Positions 53,430 to 61,437 of a stretch of DNA of 64,000 nucleotides are shown here, piece by piece (positions within the stretch are counted from its first letter, which is position 1; each line of letters begins with the position of its first letter). The stretch lies in contig NZ_OY781464.1 of NCBI RefSeq assembly GCF_963676735.1, forward strand, positions 4,187,001 through 4,251,000. The letters run 5' to 3'. Both the position numbers and the translations under genes were made by a program. The notes beneath the pieces are model-generated. The model saw only the letters and a list, made by a program, of their open reading frames with translations, was not told the DNA's origin and ran no database searches. This DNA comes from an uncultured Draconibacterium sp. GTDB lineage: Bacteria > Bacteroidota > Bacteroidia > Bacteroidales > Prolixibacteraceae.

Positions 53430-53960
53430 ATGATTAACTTTCTTTTTGTACTCTTATTTTCTTTCTGGTCTGTTTTTTACGGACGTCCTGCCTCAAACAC
53501 CGAGGTTTATCTCGATAAGGGAGGCCAGCTCATTGCATTTCAGGCTACCGGCGAAAAAGGAAAAGTACATTTTAAATACCTGGACCAGGGCAGCTATCAG
53601 CTATCGCTGGTATTTCCGCAACAAGAAGGTAAATACATAAAGGAAAAAACACGGCACGAAAGCATGACCAAAGCCACTTACAACGCAAAAAACAGGGTGT
53701 ACTACTACCAGGGCTCCGAAGGTTTTTTTGCCATTAAATTCACCGGAATTTCAGGTATTAAAAGCCAAAATTTTGCGGCAATTTTTAAGGAAGAACGCGA
53801 GGAGGAAGACAAATACAACGTGATAGCCGAGTTTGGCATTCATAAAAACGGTGGTTCAATCGGTGTTTTTGTTGAGGCCATAACTGCAGCGCAGTTTAAA
53901 AAAGCTGCCGATAAAATTGGCCAGGATATTTCTACCCAATCCATACGGGGCATTAAATAA
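53430..53960 (+). CDS. Unknown secreted or membrane-attached protein
   Basis: A 176-residue protein that I do not recognise. It begins with a hydrophobic signal-like segment (residues 1-18, NFLFVLLFSFWSVFY). The mature part is rich in charged and aromatic residues, with repeated short strands (GKVHFKYLDQGSYQLSLVFP, KNRVYYYQGSEGFFAIKFTG) that suggest a beta-sandwich or carboxypeptidase-regulatory-like fold. There are no Cys pairs or catalytic motifs. It lies 131 bases after the mannosidase and ends at a terminator. Confidence 0.7.
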   Translation: MINFLFVLLFSFWSVFYGRPASNTEVYLDKGGQLIAFQATGEKGKVHFKYLDQGSYQLSLVFPQQEGKYIKEKTRHESMTKATYNAKNRVYYYQGSEGFFAIKFTGISGIKSQNFAAIFKEEREEEDKYNVIAEFGIHKNGGSIGVFVEAITAAQFKKAADKIGQDISTQSIRGIK

Positions 53961-53996
53961 AAATGCCATCCGCAAAAATGATGCGAATGGCATTTT
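53960..53996. terminator. Bidirectional terminator before kbl
   Basis: AAAATGCCATxCGC pairs with GCGxATGGCATTTT (13 of 14 pairs), 9-base loop, with T-run on the + side. It serves the 53430 gene and convergent kbl. Confidence 0.9.
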
Positions 53997-54017
53997 TATT
54001 TACAAATTGAATATTGT

Positions 54018-55205
54018 TTAGATTATTCCAAGTTCCTTTCCCACTTTAATAAAAGCATCCACTGCACGGTCAATTTCTTCCGGCGAATGCGCTGCCGACA
54101 GCTGCACACGAATTCGTGCTTTTCCGCGAGGTACCACCGGAAAACAGAAACCAATTACATAAACGCCTTCCTTCAATAACTCGTCGGCAAATTTAATAGC
54201 CAAAGGTTCGTCGTAAACCATAACCGGCACAATGGCCGTATCGCCTTTTACCAGATCAAAACCGGCAGCCTCCATTTTTGTACGAAAATGTGTGGCATTG
54301 GCCATTGTTTTTGCAGGCAAATCGGCTCCTCCCGAAAGCATTTCAATAACCTTAAGTGTGGCTCCTACGGTTGCCGGTGCCAGGGTGTTTGAAAACAGAT
54401 ACGGGCGCGAACGCTGGCGTAACATATCAATTATTTCGCGACGGCCCGATGTACAACCGCCATTTCCTCCGCCCATTGCTTTTCCAAACGTGGTGGTAAT
54501 TATATCAATCTCACCCAGCAAATCGTAATGCTCTGCCGTACCACGGCCTGTTTTTCCAATATAACCGGTTGCATGCGAATCGTCAACCATTACCAGGGCG
54601 TCGTATTTTTTTGCCAGTTTTACAATGTCGGGGAGTTTGGCAATATCACCGTCCATCGAAAAAACACCGTCGGTAACAATCAAGCGGTATTTTGCACCCG
54701 AAGCATCTTTCAAACACTGCTCCAGTTCTGCCATATCCGAATGTTTATAACGGAAGCGTTGCGCTTTACACAAACGTACGCCATCAATTATCGATGCATG
54801 GTTTAACTCATCCGAAATAATTGCCGATTCGGCTCCCAGAAGTGGTTCAAAAACACCGCCATTGGCATCAAAACACGCACAATACAGTATGGTATCCTCC
54901 GTGCCTAAAAACTCCGAAACTTTTTCTTCCAATTGTTTATGTATTGACTGTGTTCCGCAAATAAAACGCACCGAAGAAAGGCCAAATCCCCAGTCGTTCA
55001 TAATATCCTGAGCGGCTTTAACTACTTCGGGATTATTGGCTAAGCCCAGGTAGTTATTAGCACAAAAATTTAACACCGATTCTCCGGTAGCCACAGAAAT
55101 GGCCGAACTTTGCGAAGAAGTAATAATGCGCTCAGTTTTATAAAGACCTTGTTCTTTTAGCTCCTCGAGTGTATTTCTCAGATCATTTTTAATTTTTCCG
55201 TACAT
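54018..55205 (-). CDS. kbl: Glycine C-acetyltransferase (KBL)
   Basis: Kbl splits 2-amino-3-ketobutyrate to glycine and acetyl-CoA in threonine breakdown, using pyridoxal phosphate. The 395-residue protein closely follows the E. coli enzyme along its length: VLNFCANNYLGLANNPEV, VRFICGTQSIHKQLE, the ISDELNHASIIDGVRLCKA loop, VDDSHATGYIG, the PLP Lys in TTFGKAMGGGNGG, and RQRSRPYLFSNTLAPA. This makes it Kbl rather than serine palmitoyltransferase or KAPA synthase. The start is the ATG at 55205; ten residues upstream (from 55235) are not conserved. The partner tdh is not adjacent. Confidence 0.95.
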   Translation of the reverse strand: MYGKIKNDLRNTLEELKEQGLYKTERIITSSQSSAISVATGESVLNFCANNYLGLANNPEVVKAAQDIMNDWGFGLSSVRFICGTQSIHKQLEEKVSEFLGTEDTILYCACFDANGGVFEPLLGAESAIISDELNHASIIDGVRLCKAQRFRYKHSDMAELEQCLKDASGAKYRLIVTDGVFSMDGDIAKLPDIVKLAKKYDALVMVDDSHATGYIGKTGRGTAEHYDLLGEIDIITTTFGKAMGGGNGGCTSGRREIIDMLRQRSRPYLFSNTLAPATVGATLKVIEMLSGGADLPAKTMANATHFRTKMEAAGFDLVKGDTAIVPVMVYDEPLAIKFADELLKEGVYVIGFCFPVVPRGKARIRVQLSAAHSPEEIDRAVDAFIKVGKELGII

Positions 55206-55331
55206 GCTTTTAATTGTTAGTTTAACGCTATACAAAGTAATGGAAACCTGTAAAATTAAACATTGATAAAAGACAGAATTTTATAAACATCTAATCTGAT
55301 ATCCAATAAGAAGGCGTTCTGCAAATTCTTC

Positions 55332-55339
55332 TATCTTTG
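55332..55339 (+). promoter_or_regulatory. TAnnTTTG -7 element for gltX
   Basis: TATCTTTG, 27 bases before the gltX ATG. Confidence 0.55.
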
Positions 55340-55366
55340 CACAAAAATTAGCGAAAAAACGACAGA

Positions 55367-56893
55367 ATGAGTGACAAAAAAGTACGGGTACGATTTGCCC
55401 CAAGCCCAACCGGCCCTTTACACATGGGCGGAGTGCGAACAGCCTTATTTAATTACCTGTTTGCCAAAAAACATGGAGGCGAATTTATACTCCGCATTGA
55501 AGATACCGACCAGACCCGTTTTGTTCCGGGGGCTGAGGAATACATTATTGAAAGCTTGAACTGGTGCGGATTAACTCCGGTTGAAGGCCCGGGAATTGGA
55601 GGAAAATTTGGCCCTTACCGCCAAAGCGAAAGAAAAGAATTGTATAAAAATTATGCCGATAAGCTGGTGGAAAGCGGCTGGGCATATTATGCTTTTGATA
55701 CTCCCGAAGAAATAGAGGCCTTGCGCAAAGATGCCGAAGCCAATAAGGAAACATTTTCGTATGGAATTGGTACCCGTGAGCAACTGAATAATTCGCTCAA
55801 GCTGTCGCCGGAAATCGTTCAACAAAAAATTGAAGCTGGCGAGGCTTATGTTATTCGTTTTAAAATGCCTGAAAATACTGATATTTCGGAAGATGACCTG
55901 ATTCGTGGCAAAGTAACCTTTAACACCACCAAAAGCCTCGACGACAAAGTATTGTTTAAGTCGGATGGTATGCCAACTTACCACCTGGCCAACGTGGTTG
56001 ACGATCACCTGATGGAGATTTCGCACGTTATTCGCGGAGAAGAATGGTTGCCATCGATGCCACTGCATGTGCTGCTGTATAAAGCCCTGGGCTGGGAAGA
56101 AACCAAACCGCGATTTGCCCACCTGCCGCTAATTTTAAAGCCGGTTGGAAAAGGCAAATTAAGCAAACGCGATGGCGACAAAATGGGATTCCCCGTTTTT
56201 CCATTACAATGGACCGATCCGAAAACCGGCGATGTATCGCGCGGCTATCGTGAAGATGGTTATTTCCCTGAAGCTTTTATAAACCTGCTGGCTTTACTGG
56301 GCTGGAACCCGGGAACAGAACAGGAATTTTTTACTCTGGAGGAACTGGGGGAAATTTTTAGCCTTGAGCGCGTAGTAAAATCAGGCTCTCGTTTTGATCC
56401 TGAAAAGGCGAAGTGGTTTAATAAGCACTATTTCCAGCAAAAATCGGTTGACGAACTGGCCACTTTATTTACGCCGGTTTTAAAAGAAAAAGGCATTGAT
56501 GCCCCTGCCGAAAAAATAAATGCTGTGGTGGCAGAAATTAAGGAACGCTGCGAGTTTGTTTCGGATATTTGGGAGCAAAGTAGCTACTTTTTTGTTGCTC
56601 CAAACGAGTACGATGCAAAAACAGTAAAAAAACGCTGGAAAGAAGATACTCCTGCAAAGCTCAGCGAAATTGCAGGCATTTTTGAGAAAGTTAAGGACTG
56701 GAATGCCAATTCGATAAAAGATTCTTTTTCGGCTTTTATGAATCAGAAAGAATGGGGATTTGGAGTGGTAATGAATCCATTGCGACTGGCATTGGTTGGA
56801 GGAAACTTAGGTCCGGATTTGTTTGTAATTTGTGAATTGCTGGGAAAATATGAAAGTATAGGCCGAATAAAAGCGGCCATCGAAAAAATATAG
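55367..56893 (+). CDS. gltX: Glutamyl-tRNA synthetase
   Basis: GltX charges tRNA-Glu with glutamate. The 508-residue protein has the class I HIGH-type motif PSPTGPLHMGG (residues 9-19), FILRIEDTDQTRFV, and the KMSKS-type KLSKRDG from residue 264, followed by the anticodon-binding helical domain. Length is normal. A terminator follows 13 bases after the stop. Confidence 0.97.
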   Translation: MSDKKVRVRFAPSPTGPLHMGGVRTALFNYLFAKKHGGEFILRIEDTDQTRFVPGAEEYIIESLNWCGLTPVEGPGIGGKFGPYRQSERKELYKNYADKLVESGWAYYAFDTPEEIEALRKDAEANKETFSYGIGTREQLNNSLKLSPEIVQQKIEAGEAYVIRFKMPENTDISEDDLIRGKVTFNTTKSLDDKVLFKSDGMPTYHLANVVDDHLMEISHVIRGEEWLPSMPLHVLLYKALGWEETKPRFAHLPLILKPVGKGKLSKRDGDKMGFPVFPLQWTDPKTGDVSRGYREDGYFPEAFINLLALLGWNPGTEQEFFTLEELGEIFSLERVVKSGSRFDPEKAKWFNKHYFQQKSVDELATLFTPVLKEKGIDAPAEKINAVVAEIKERCEFVSDIWEQSSYFFVAPNEYDAKTVKKRWKEDTPAKLSEIAGIFEKVKDWNANSIKDSFSAFMNQKEWGFGVVMNPLRLALVGGNLGPDLFVICELLGKYESIGRIKAAIEKI

Positions 56894-56906
56894 AATTAGT
56901 AGCAAC

Positions 56907-56935
56907 AAAAAAACCGGCTGAAAGCCGGTTTTTTT
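56907..56935. terminator. Bidirectional terminator between gltX and the five-gene operon
   Basis: AAAAAAACCGGCT pairs with AGCCGGTTTTTTT (13 bp), 3-base loop. A/T runs on both sides serve gltX and the convergent operon. Confidence 0.92.
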
Positions 56936-56962
56936 GTAATCACACTTTAGGTGTATTCACAC

Positions 56963-57217
56963 TTACTTTTTCTTTTTCTTCATAAAAAAGAATACTGCAG
57001 CAGCAATAACTACCACTGCCACAACAATAATAATTACTGTTGAATTTGAACCTGATGATTGTTCAACTCCAGAAAGTAAATCTTCGTCCATGTACGAACT
57101 GTCCTGAGCACCCAAATTATCAATATAGGTACCTTCATCTTGTGCCCTTACTAACAGGCTTGGTAAACTCATAATAAACAATCCGATCATTGCAATTACT
57201 CTTTTCATTTTTCTCAA
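56963..57217 (-). CDS. Small signal-peptide protein with C-terminal membrane helix
   Basis: An 84-residue protein that I do not recognise. It has a signal peptide (residues about 4-25, RVIAMIGLFIMSLPSLLVRAQ), an acidic and Ser-rich middle (DEGTYIDNLGAQDSSYMDEDLL), and a C-terminal helix (VIIIVVAVVVIAAAVFFF) ending in KKKKK. The layout predicts a short domain outside the cytoplasmic membrane held by its tail. It may start at the second Met (MKRVIAM). It is the last gene of the operon, 16 bases after the GT-C-like gene, with a terminator just downstream. Confidence 0.7.
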   Translation of the reverse strand: MRKMKRVIAMIGLFIMSLPSLLVRAQDEGTYIDNLGAQDSSYMDEDLLSGVEQSSGSNSTVIIIVVAVVVIAAAVFFFMKKKKK

Positions 57218-57233
57218 TTTTTAATTTTACTAC

Positions 57234-59177
57234 TTATTTATTCAATTTTTGTTGTACGCTACTTAACAGCTCATTGGCATTTTTATACCGCGGGTTTACA
57301 GCAATTAGCTGCTGCAGCACCTCGTAGCTACGCTTATATTCTCCCAAATCAAAATACATTTGTGCTTCAAGCAAATAAAACGGCTCGTAATACGGATGTA
57401 TTGTACGGCCCTTTCTTAGCAATTCCCGAACTTCCCCGTATGCTCCATTAGCCAGTTTTAAATTTGCCAAATTTACAAACATCCAGATATTATTTGGGTC
57501 AGTTGCCAGTTCCTTTTTCATCAAAATTTCTGCTTCTTCCCATTTTCGCGTTTTTAGCAATTCAATGGCACGTAAATCATTTTTTGTATTTCGTTTTATT
57601 ACTACAGCCAGCGGATTACCTTTGTGGTAAAAGGTTTTAACAATTTGCGTCGATTGCCAGGTATCGTTCTTCAGCAGGTAGGGATGAATGTAATTTACAC
57701 CAAACAAGGCATAGTCCCAATCTACCGAGCTACGTTCAAGGTAACGGGTGTACTGAAAATCGACATTTAAATCCCGATTAAAATAATTGGGTAACTGGCA
57801 GTTCATGGCCACCACAACCTGGCTGGTATCAATGGTTGCCAGCAAATAGTCGCTGGCTTCTTTCATTCCATGAAAATAGTAGTCGTACTCGTAATTGCCC
57901 CATGCAGCTTTATTTCCACCTGAAATGGCATTAAAGTAGACATAATCAACCGGAAAAGTTTTTGCCTGATGTTGCAAAGGCAGCAGCATAAGAACAAAAA
58001 ATGCAGCTACAGCAGGGATTTTTATTCCCCTTTTCAGCTGCGATTGCCAAAATGAAAATAGGCCATTAACAGCCAAAATAACCATTAAGGGCACCGTAAA
58101 TAGCATCTGTCGTACTCCGCTGTACAGGTTCGAGCCAATAACCACAACATAAACCAGTGGAAAAAAGAATGTAAAAAAGACGAACAACTCAATAATGAGT
58201 TGTTCGCTTAACGGTTTAGAAAACTTATAGGTTAAAAAGGCTATAAAGTAAATCAACCCCAGCAAAACAAATTCTGGTGTTGATAATAAAATCCATTTAA
58301 TAAGATAGCTCCATGGGAGCGAGGTGCTCCAGAAAACTTCGCCTTCAAAAATCTGTTTAATACTTACCTTGTAGTGCTCCATCACCGACAAGCTTTCAAG
58401 CGGATGGCGCACCACGTCCTGCAAGGCATAGGGCCAGAATAATAGCCCAAGGAAATAACCTGTAAGTACTATTACAATTCCCTGGCCCATTAACCTTACA
58501 AAACAAGGTTTAGTTGAAACGATATACTTAAGTAAAAAAGGCTTCGAAACAAGAACCACCAAGTACCCAAATGCCAAATAGGCAAACAGGATTAAACCGC
58601 CAATACGCACCGAACAAGTGAAAGCAATGGCCAGTGCCAAGCCAACGGTTGTTTTCCACCCGGGTTTTGGCAGTTGTTTTAAATATTTTATGATGAAATA
58701 AATTCCGGCGATGTAACCACTCGCAAACGGAATATCTTTTAAATTTCCAAAAGCCTGACCAAATAAACGCGGTGTCAGCAGCAATGATAACACAATGGTT
58801 GCAGCCACCCAAAACGAGTTACTGATTTCTTTTCCGAGCAAACCGGCAAATAACAACAATAAAAAGAAAAATAGGGCACCCGTAAAATGACGCGTTAAAA
58901 ATTCGTTGTCGATAGCAAATACCCGGTTAACCAGGGCTGTAAAATTATCAACCGATTGCCCGTAGTATTTTAAATTCGTTACAGGAGTATCGAGGCACGA
59001 TGCATCTTTGCCACCAGTAAAATACCAGTTTACCACCTGCTTTGCATGCGGATAGTGTAACATTTCGTCGACATTAACAGCAGCCTTTGGGGCAAGCAGC
59101 GCCAAAACCACAGCTGCCAGCAACAGACTTACACGAAACCCGTTTTCTGCAGATAATATGTCGACAAACTTACTCAT
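57234..59177 (-). CDS. GT-C-like multi-membrane protein with C-terminal TPR
   Basis: A 647-residue inner-membrane protein. Residues 14-420 hold about ten to eleven helices. The first periplasmic loop has an acidic pair (AVNVDEMLHYPHAKQ, Asp37-Glu38), as in GT-C transferases of the PMT/ArnT type that use lipid-linked sugars. Residues about 545-647 are TPR-like (KTRKWEEAEILMKKEL, NLANLKLANGAYGEVRELL, EAQMYFDLGEYKRSYEVLQ). It overlaps the GT2 gene by 8 bases. A GtrB-like enzyme plus a GT-C-like enzyme can make a lipid-phosphate sugar and move it onto an acceptor. Specific substrate unknown. Confidence 0.75.
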   Translation of the reverse strand: MSKFVDILSAENGFRVSLLLAAVVLALLAPKAAVNVDEMLHYPHAKQVVNWYFTGGKDASCLDTPVTNLKYYGQSVDNFTALVNRVFAIDNEFLTRHFTGALFFFLLLLFAGLLGKEISNSFWVAATIVLSLLLTPRLFGQAFGNLKDIPFASGYIAGIYFIIKYLKQLPKPGWKTTVGLALAIAFTCSVRIGGLILFAYLAFGYLVVLVSKPFLLKYIVSTKPCFVRLMGQGIVIVLTGYFLGLLFWPYALQDVVRHPLESLSVMEHYKVSIKQIFEGEVFWSTSLPWSYLIKWILLSTPEFVLLGLIYFIAFLTYKFSKPLSEQLIIELFVFFTFFFPLVYVVVIGSNLYSGVRQMLFTVPLMVILAVNGLFSFWQSQLKRGIKIPAVAAFFVLMLLPLQHQAKTFPVDYVYFNAISGGNKAAWGNYEYDYYFHGMKEASDYLLATIDTSQVVVAMNCQLPNYFNRDLNVDFQYTRYLERSSVDWDYALFGVNYIHPYLLKNDTWQSTQIVKTFYHKGNPLAVVIKRNTKNDLRAIELLKTRKWEEAEILMKKELATDPNNIWMFVNLANLKLANGAYGEVRELLRKGRTIHPYYEPFYLLEAQMYFDLGEYKRSYEVLQQLIAVNPRYKNANELLSSVQQKLNK

Positions 59178-60087
59178 ACACCTCCTTTATTAAATAAACC
59201 GGACGGTTCTGTACTTCTTTGTAAATGCGGTAAATGTATTCGCCAATAACGCCCAAAAAGGTAAGCTGTACCGACCCAAAAAAACTGATGGCCAAAAAGG
59301 TTGACGACCAACCGAAAGGTGCCAGCCCGGTAAATTTTGAAACCAATGTGTAGACAATTGCCAGCAAAAAAACCACTACCCCTGACAGTCCAAGATATAA
59401 ACAAAGTTTTATGGGCCATTTCGAGAAAGAATAGATGGCATCGGCTGCCAGTGCGAACAATTTTTTATTGCTCATTTTGCTTATTCCTTCCGTACGATTA
59501 GGCCGGTCGTAAAAAACTAAATCGTGCTGAAAGCCAATAAAATTGCGAATACCCGGGAAATAGCGGTTTTGTTCTGTAAATTTTAAAATGGCTGTAACAG
59601 CTCGCCGGCTAAGAATACAGAAATTTCCGGCCTGTTCCAGCTGCTTTTCTTCCGACACACTTTTAAAAATTTTATGGAAAACCCGGATGTAAAATCGTTT
59701 TGCACGTTTTTCTCCCCTATCGTTCCGAACGGCAGAGACCACATCTCCTTTGCTTTTCTGAATTTTTTGAAAAAGGGTAGCAATCAGTTCCGGCGGGTCT
59801 TGCAAATCGCCATCCATAACAACCACATATTCGCCGTGTGCATGCTCCAAACCAGCAACAATAGCTGCCTGTAATCCAAAGTTTCGGGATAGGGAAATTA
59901 CTTTCAATTCTTGATGTGCAGCTTTAATTTCAAGCAGCTGGTCAAGCGTGTCGTCGTTACTTCCGTCATCAACACACACCATTTCAAAAGCTTCGCCTAT
60001 ATCCACCAGGTTTTGGTGTACTTTGGCAAGCAGTAGTTTTACTACTGCGCTTTCGTTATAAAGTGGTATGACTACGGATAGCTTCAT
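59170..60087 (-). CDS. GtrB/DPM-like family 2 glycosyltransferase
   Basis: A 305-residue enzyme that likely moves a sugar from a nucleotide donor to polyprenyl phosphate on the inner face of the cytoplasmic membrane. Motifs: SVVIPLYNESAVV (residues 4-16), CVDDGSNDDT (38-47), SLSRNFGLQAAIVAG, and the catalytic MDGDLQDPPE (91-100). Two C-terminal helices (about 230-252 and 265-287) are typical of GtrB. It overlaps the GT-C-like gene by 8 bases and is 8 bases after the oxidoreductase gene. Confidence 0.92.
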   Translation of the reverse strand: MKLSVVIPLYNESAVVKLLLAKVHQNLVDIGEAFEMVCVDDGSNDDTLDQLLEIKAAHQELKVISLSRNFGLQAAIVAGLEHAHGEYVVVMDGDLQDPPELIATLFQKIQKSKGDVVSAVRNDRGEKRAKRFYIRVFHKIFKSVSEEKQLEQAGNFCILSRRAVTAILKFTEQNRYFPGIRNFIGFQHDLVFYDRPNRTEGISKMSNKKLFALAADAIYSFSKWPIKLCLYLGLSGVVVFLLAIVYTLVSKFTGLAPFGWSSTFLAISFFGSVQLTFLGVIGEYIYRIYKEVQNRPVYLIKEVYE

Positions 60088-60095
60088 ACAATTTT

Positions 60096-61436
60096 TTATG
60101 CTTTATGCTGAGTTCCCTGTAGCGGAACACTAATTTCCATATCAACCGGTCCCATTTCGTATTTCTCCGGACCTAACTTTTCATTCGAAGTCATCATTTC
60201 ATCCCAGGTAACTTTTTGGCCGGTATAAGCGGCTGTACGCCCCATAATTGCCGTAAGCGTTGATTCGGCAGTACGATGCGCCTCAACAACCGGCTTGTTG
60301 GTACGTATGGCGGTTACCAAATGAATATGCTCTTGAATGTATGGCGAAACTTCAACAACTCCGGTTGAGCGACCATCCTTATTTTTTGGATATTCGTAAG
60401 TCCATTTTACCGAACCATCAGGATTGTAAATGGTATTTTTACAATTGGTGTATCCTTCTGTTCCCATAATCGACTCGCCCAACTGGTTGGCACAACCATC
60501 AATTTGCCGCGAGAAACTATGCGAAGAGATACCGTTGCCAAAATCAAAATCGATGCTGAAAAAATCGTACTGATCGCCTGTTAATCGGCGGTGTCTGCCT
60601 CCAAAACCAACTGCAGTTTCGGGGGTTTTGCCCATAAACCAGTTAACAATATCAATATTGTGTACGTGAGTATCTAAAATATGATCGCCACCCAGCCAGC
60701 AGAAGCTGTTCCAGTTGCGCAACATATACTCCATATCGCTCCAGCCTTCTTCGCGTGTACGAAACCACACGTGCGACTGCAACCAAAATGCTTTTGCCGA
60801 AACCAAATCGCCAATAGCTCCTGAAGCCACCTGCCGGTATGTTTCAAGGTAATCGCGACTGTGTCGACGCTGTGTACCTGTGATTACAGATAATCCCATG
60901 TTCTCGGCTTTTTTTGAGGTTGCCATTATCTGGCGCGCTCCAACCGGATCAACACAAACCGGCTTTTCCAGAAAGACATGTTTTTTGGCTTGTACAGCTG
61001 CATCAAAATGCATCGGCCTAAAATGAGGAGGAGTAGCTAAAATTACCACATCCAGGTCAACCTCTAATAAACTTTTATACGCATCAAAACCCCAGAAACA
61101 GTTTTTCTCGGGTACTTCAACACGTTGCTTCAGCAATTTATCGCGGCAATCCAATACTTTGTCTTCAAATACATCGGCCAGTGCCACCAGGTGCAAATCA
61201 TGCCCTGCAGCCAAAAAGTTCAAAGCTGCTCCGGTTCCACGGTTTCCACAACCTACCAGTCCAACCTTCAACTCCTTTCCATCAGGAGCCAGATCAATCA
61301 GTGGTGGAAATTCATAATCAACTTCTTTGTTTGCTTTTTTACAAGAACTTAGAGCATTAAGCCCTATAACACCGGCGGCACCAATCAGGGCCGATTTTTC
61401 CAGAAAATTCCTGCGTGATAGTTGATCTTTATTCAT
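60096..61436 (-). CDS. Exported Gfo/Idh/MocA oxidoreductase (Tat signal with lipobox-like Cys)
   Basis: A 446-residue NAD(P)-dependent sugar oxidoreductase. The signal has a twin arginine (LSRRNFLEKSALIG, residues 7-20) and also a lipobox-like LSSCKK with Cys32, so it may be a Tat-exported lipoprotein. Rossmann motif GLVGCGNRGTG (59-69); EKP motif 157-159 (FLEKPVCVDP). The C-terminal domain has WLGGDHILDTHVHNIDIVNWFMG with likely catalytic His residues. It starts 1 base after the cytochrome-SUMF1 stop. In the periplasm it would need a tightly bound cofactor and an electron or substrate partner; the cytochrome is a candidate. Confidence 0.9.
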   Translation of the reverse strand: MNKDQLSRRNFLEKSALIGAAGVIGLNALSSCKKANKEVDYEFPPLIDLAPDGKELKVGLVGCGNRGTGAALNFLAAGHDLHLVALADVFEDKVLDCRDKLLKQRVEVPEKNCFWGFDAYKSLLEVDLDVVILATPPHFRPMHFDAAVQAKKHVFLEKPVCVDPVGARQIMATSKKAENMGLSVITGTQRRHSRDYLETYRQVASGAIGDLVSAKAFWLQSHVWFRTREEGWSDMEYMLRNWNSFCWLGGDHILDTHVHNIDIVNWFMGKTPETAVGFGGRHRRLTGDQYDFFSIDFDFGNGISSHSFSRQIDGCANQLGESIMGTEGYTNCKNTIYNPDGSVKWTYEYPKNKDGRSTGVVEVSPYIQEHIHLVTAIRTNKPVVEAHRTAESTLTAIMGRTAAYTGQKVTWDEMMTSNEKLGPEKYEMGPVDMEISVPLQGTQHKA

Positions 61437-61437
61437 C

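Noticed and set aside
54018..55205. Serine palmitoyltransferase for Bacteroidota sphingolipids
   Set aside because: The sequence follows E. coli Kbl closely, including RQRSRPYLFSN, over its whole length.
54018..55235. Longer Kbl start at 55235
   Set aside because: The extra ten residues are not conserved; MYGKIKNDL aligns with the family start.
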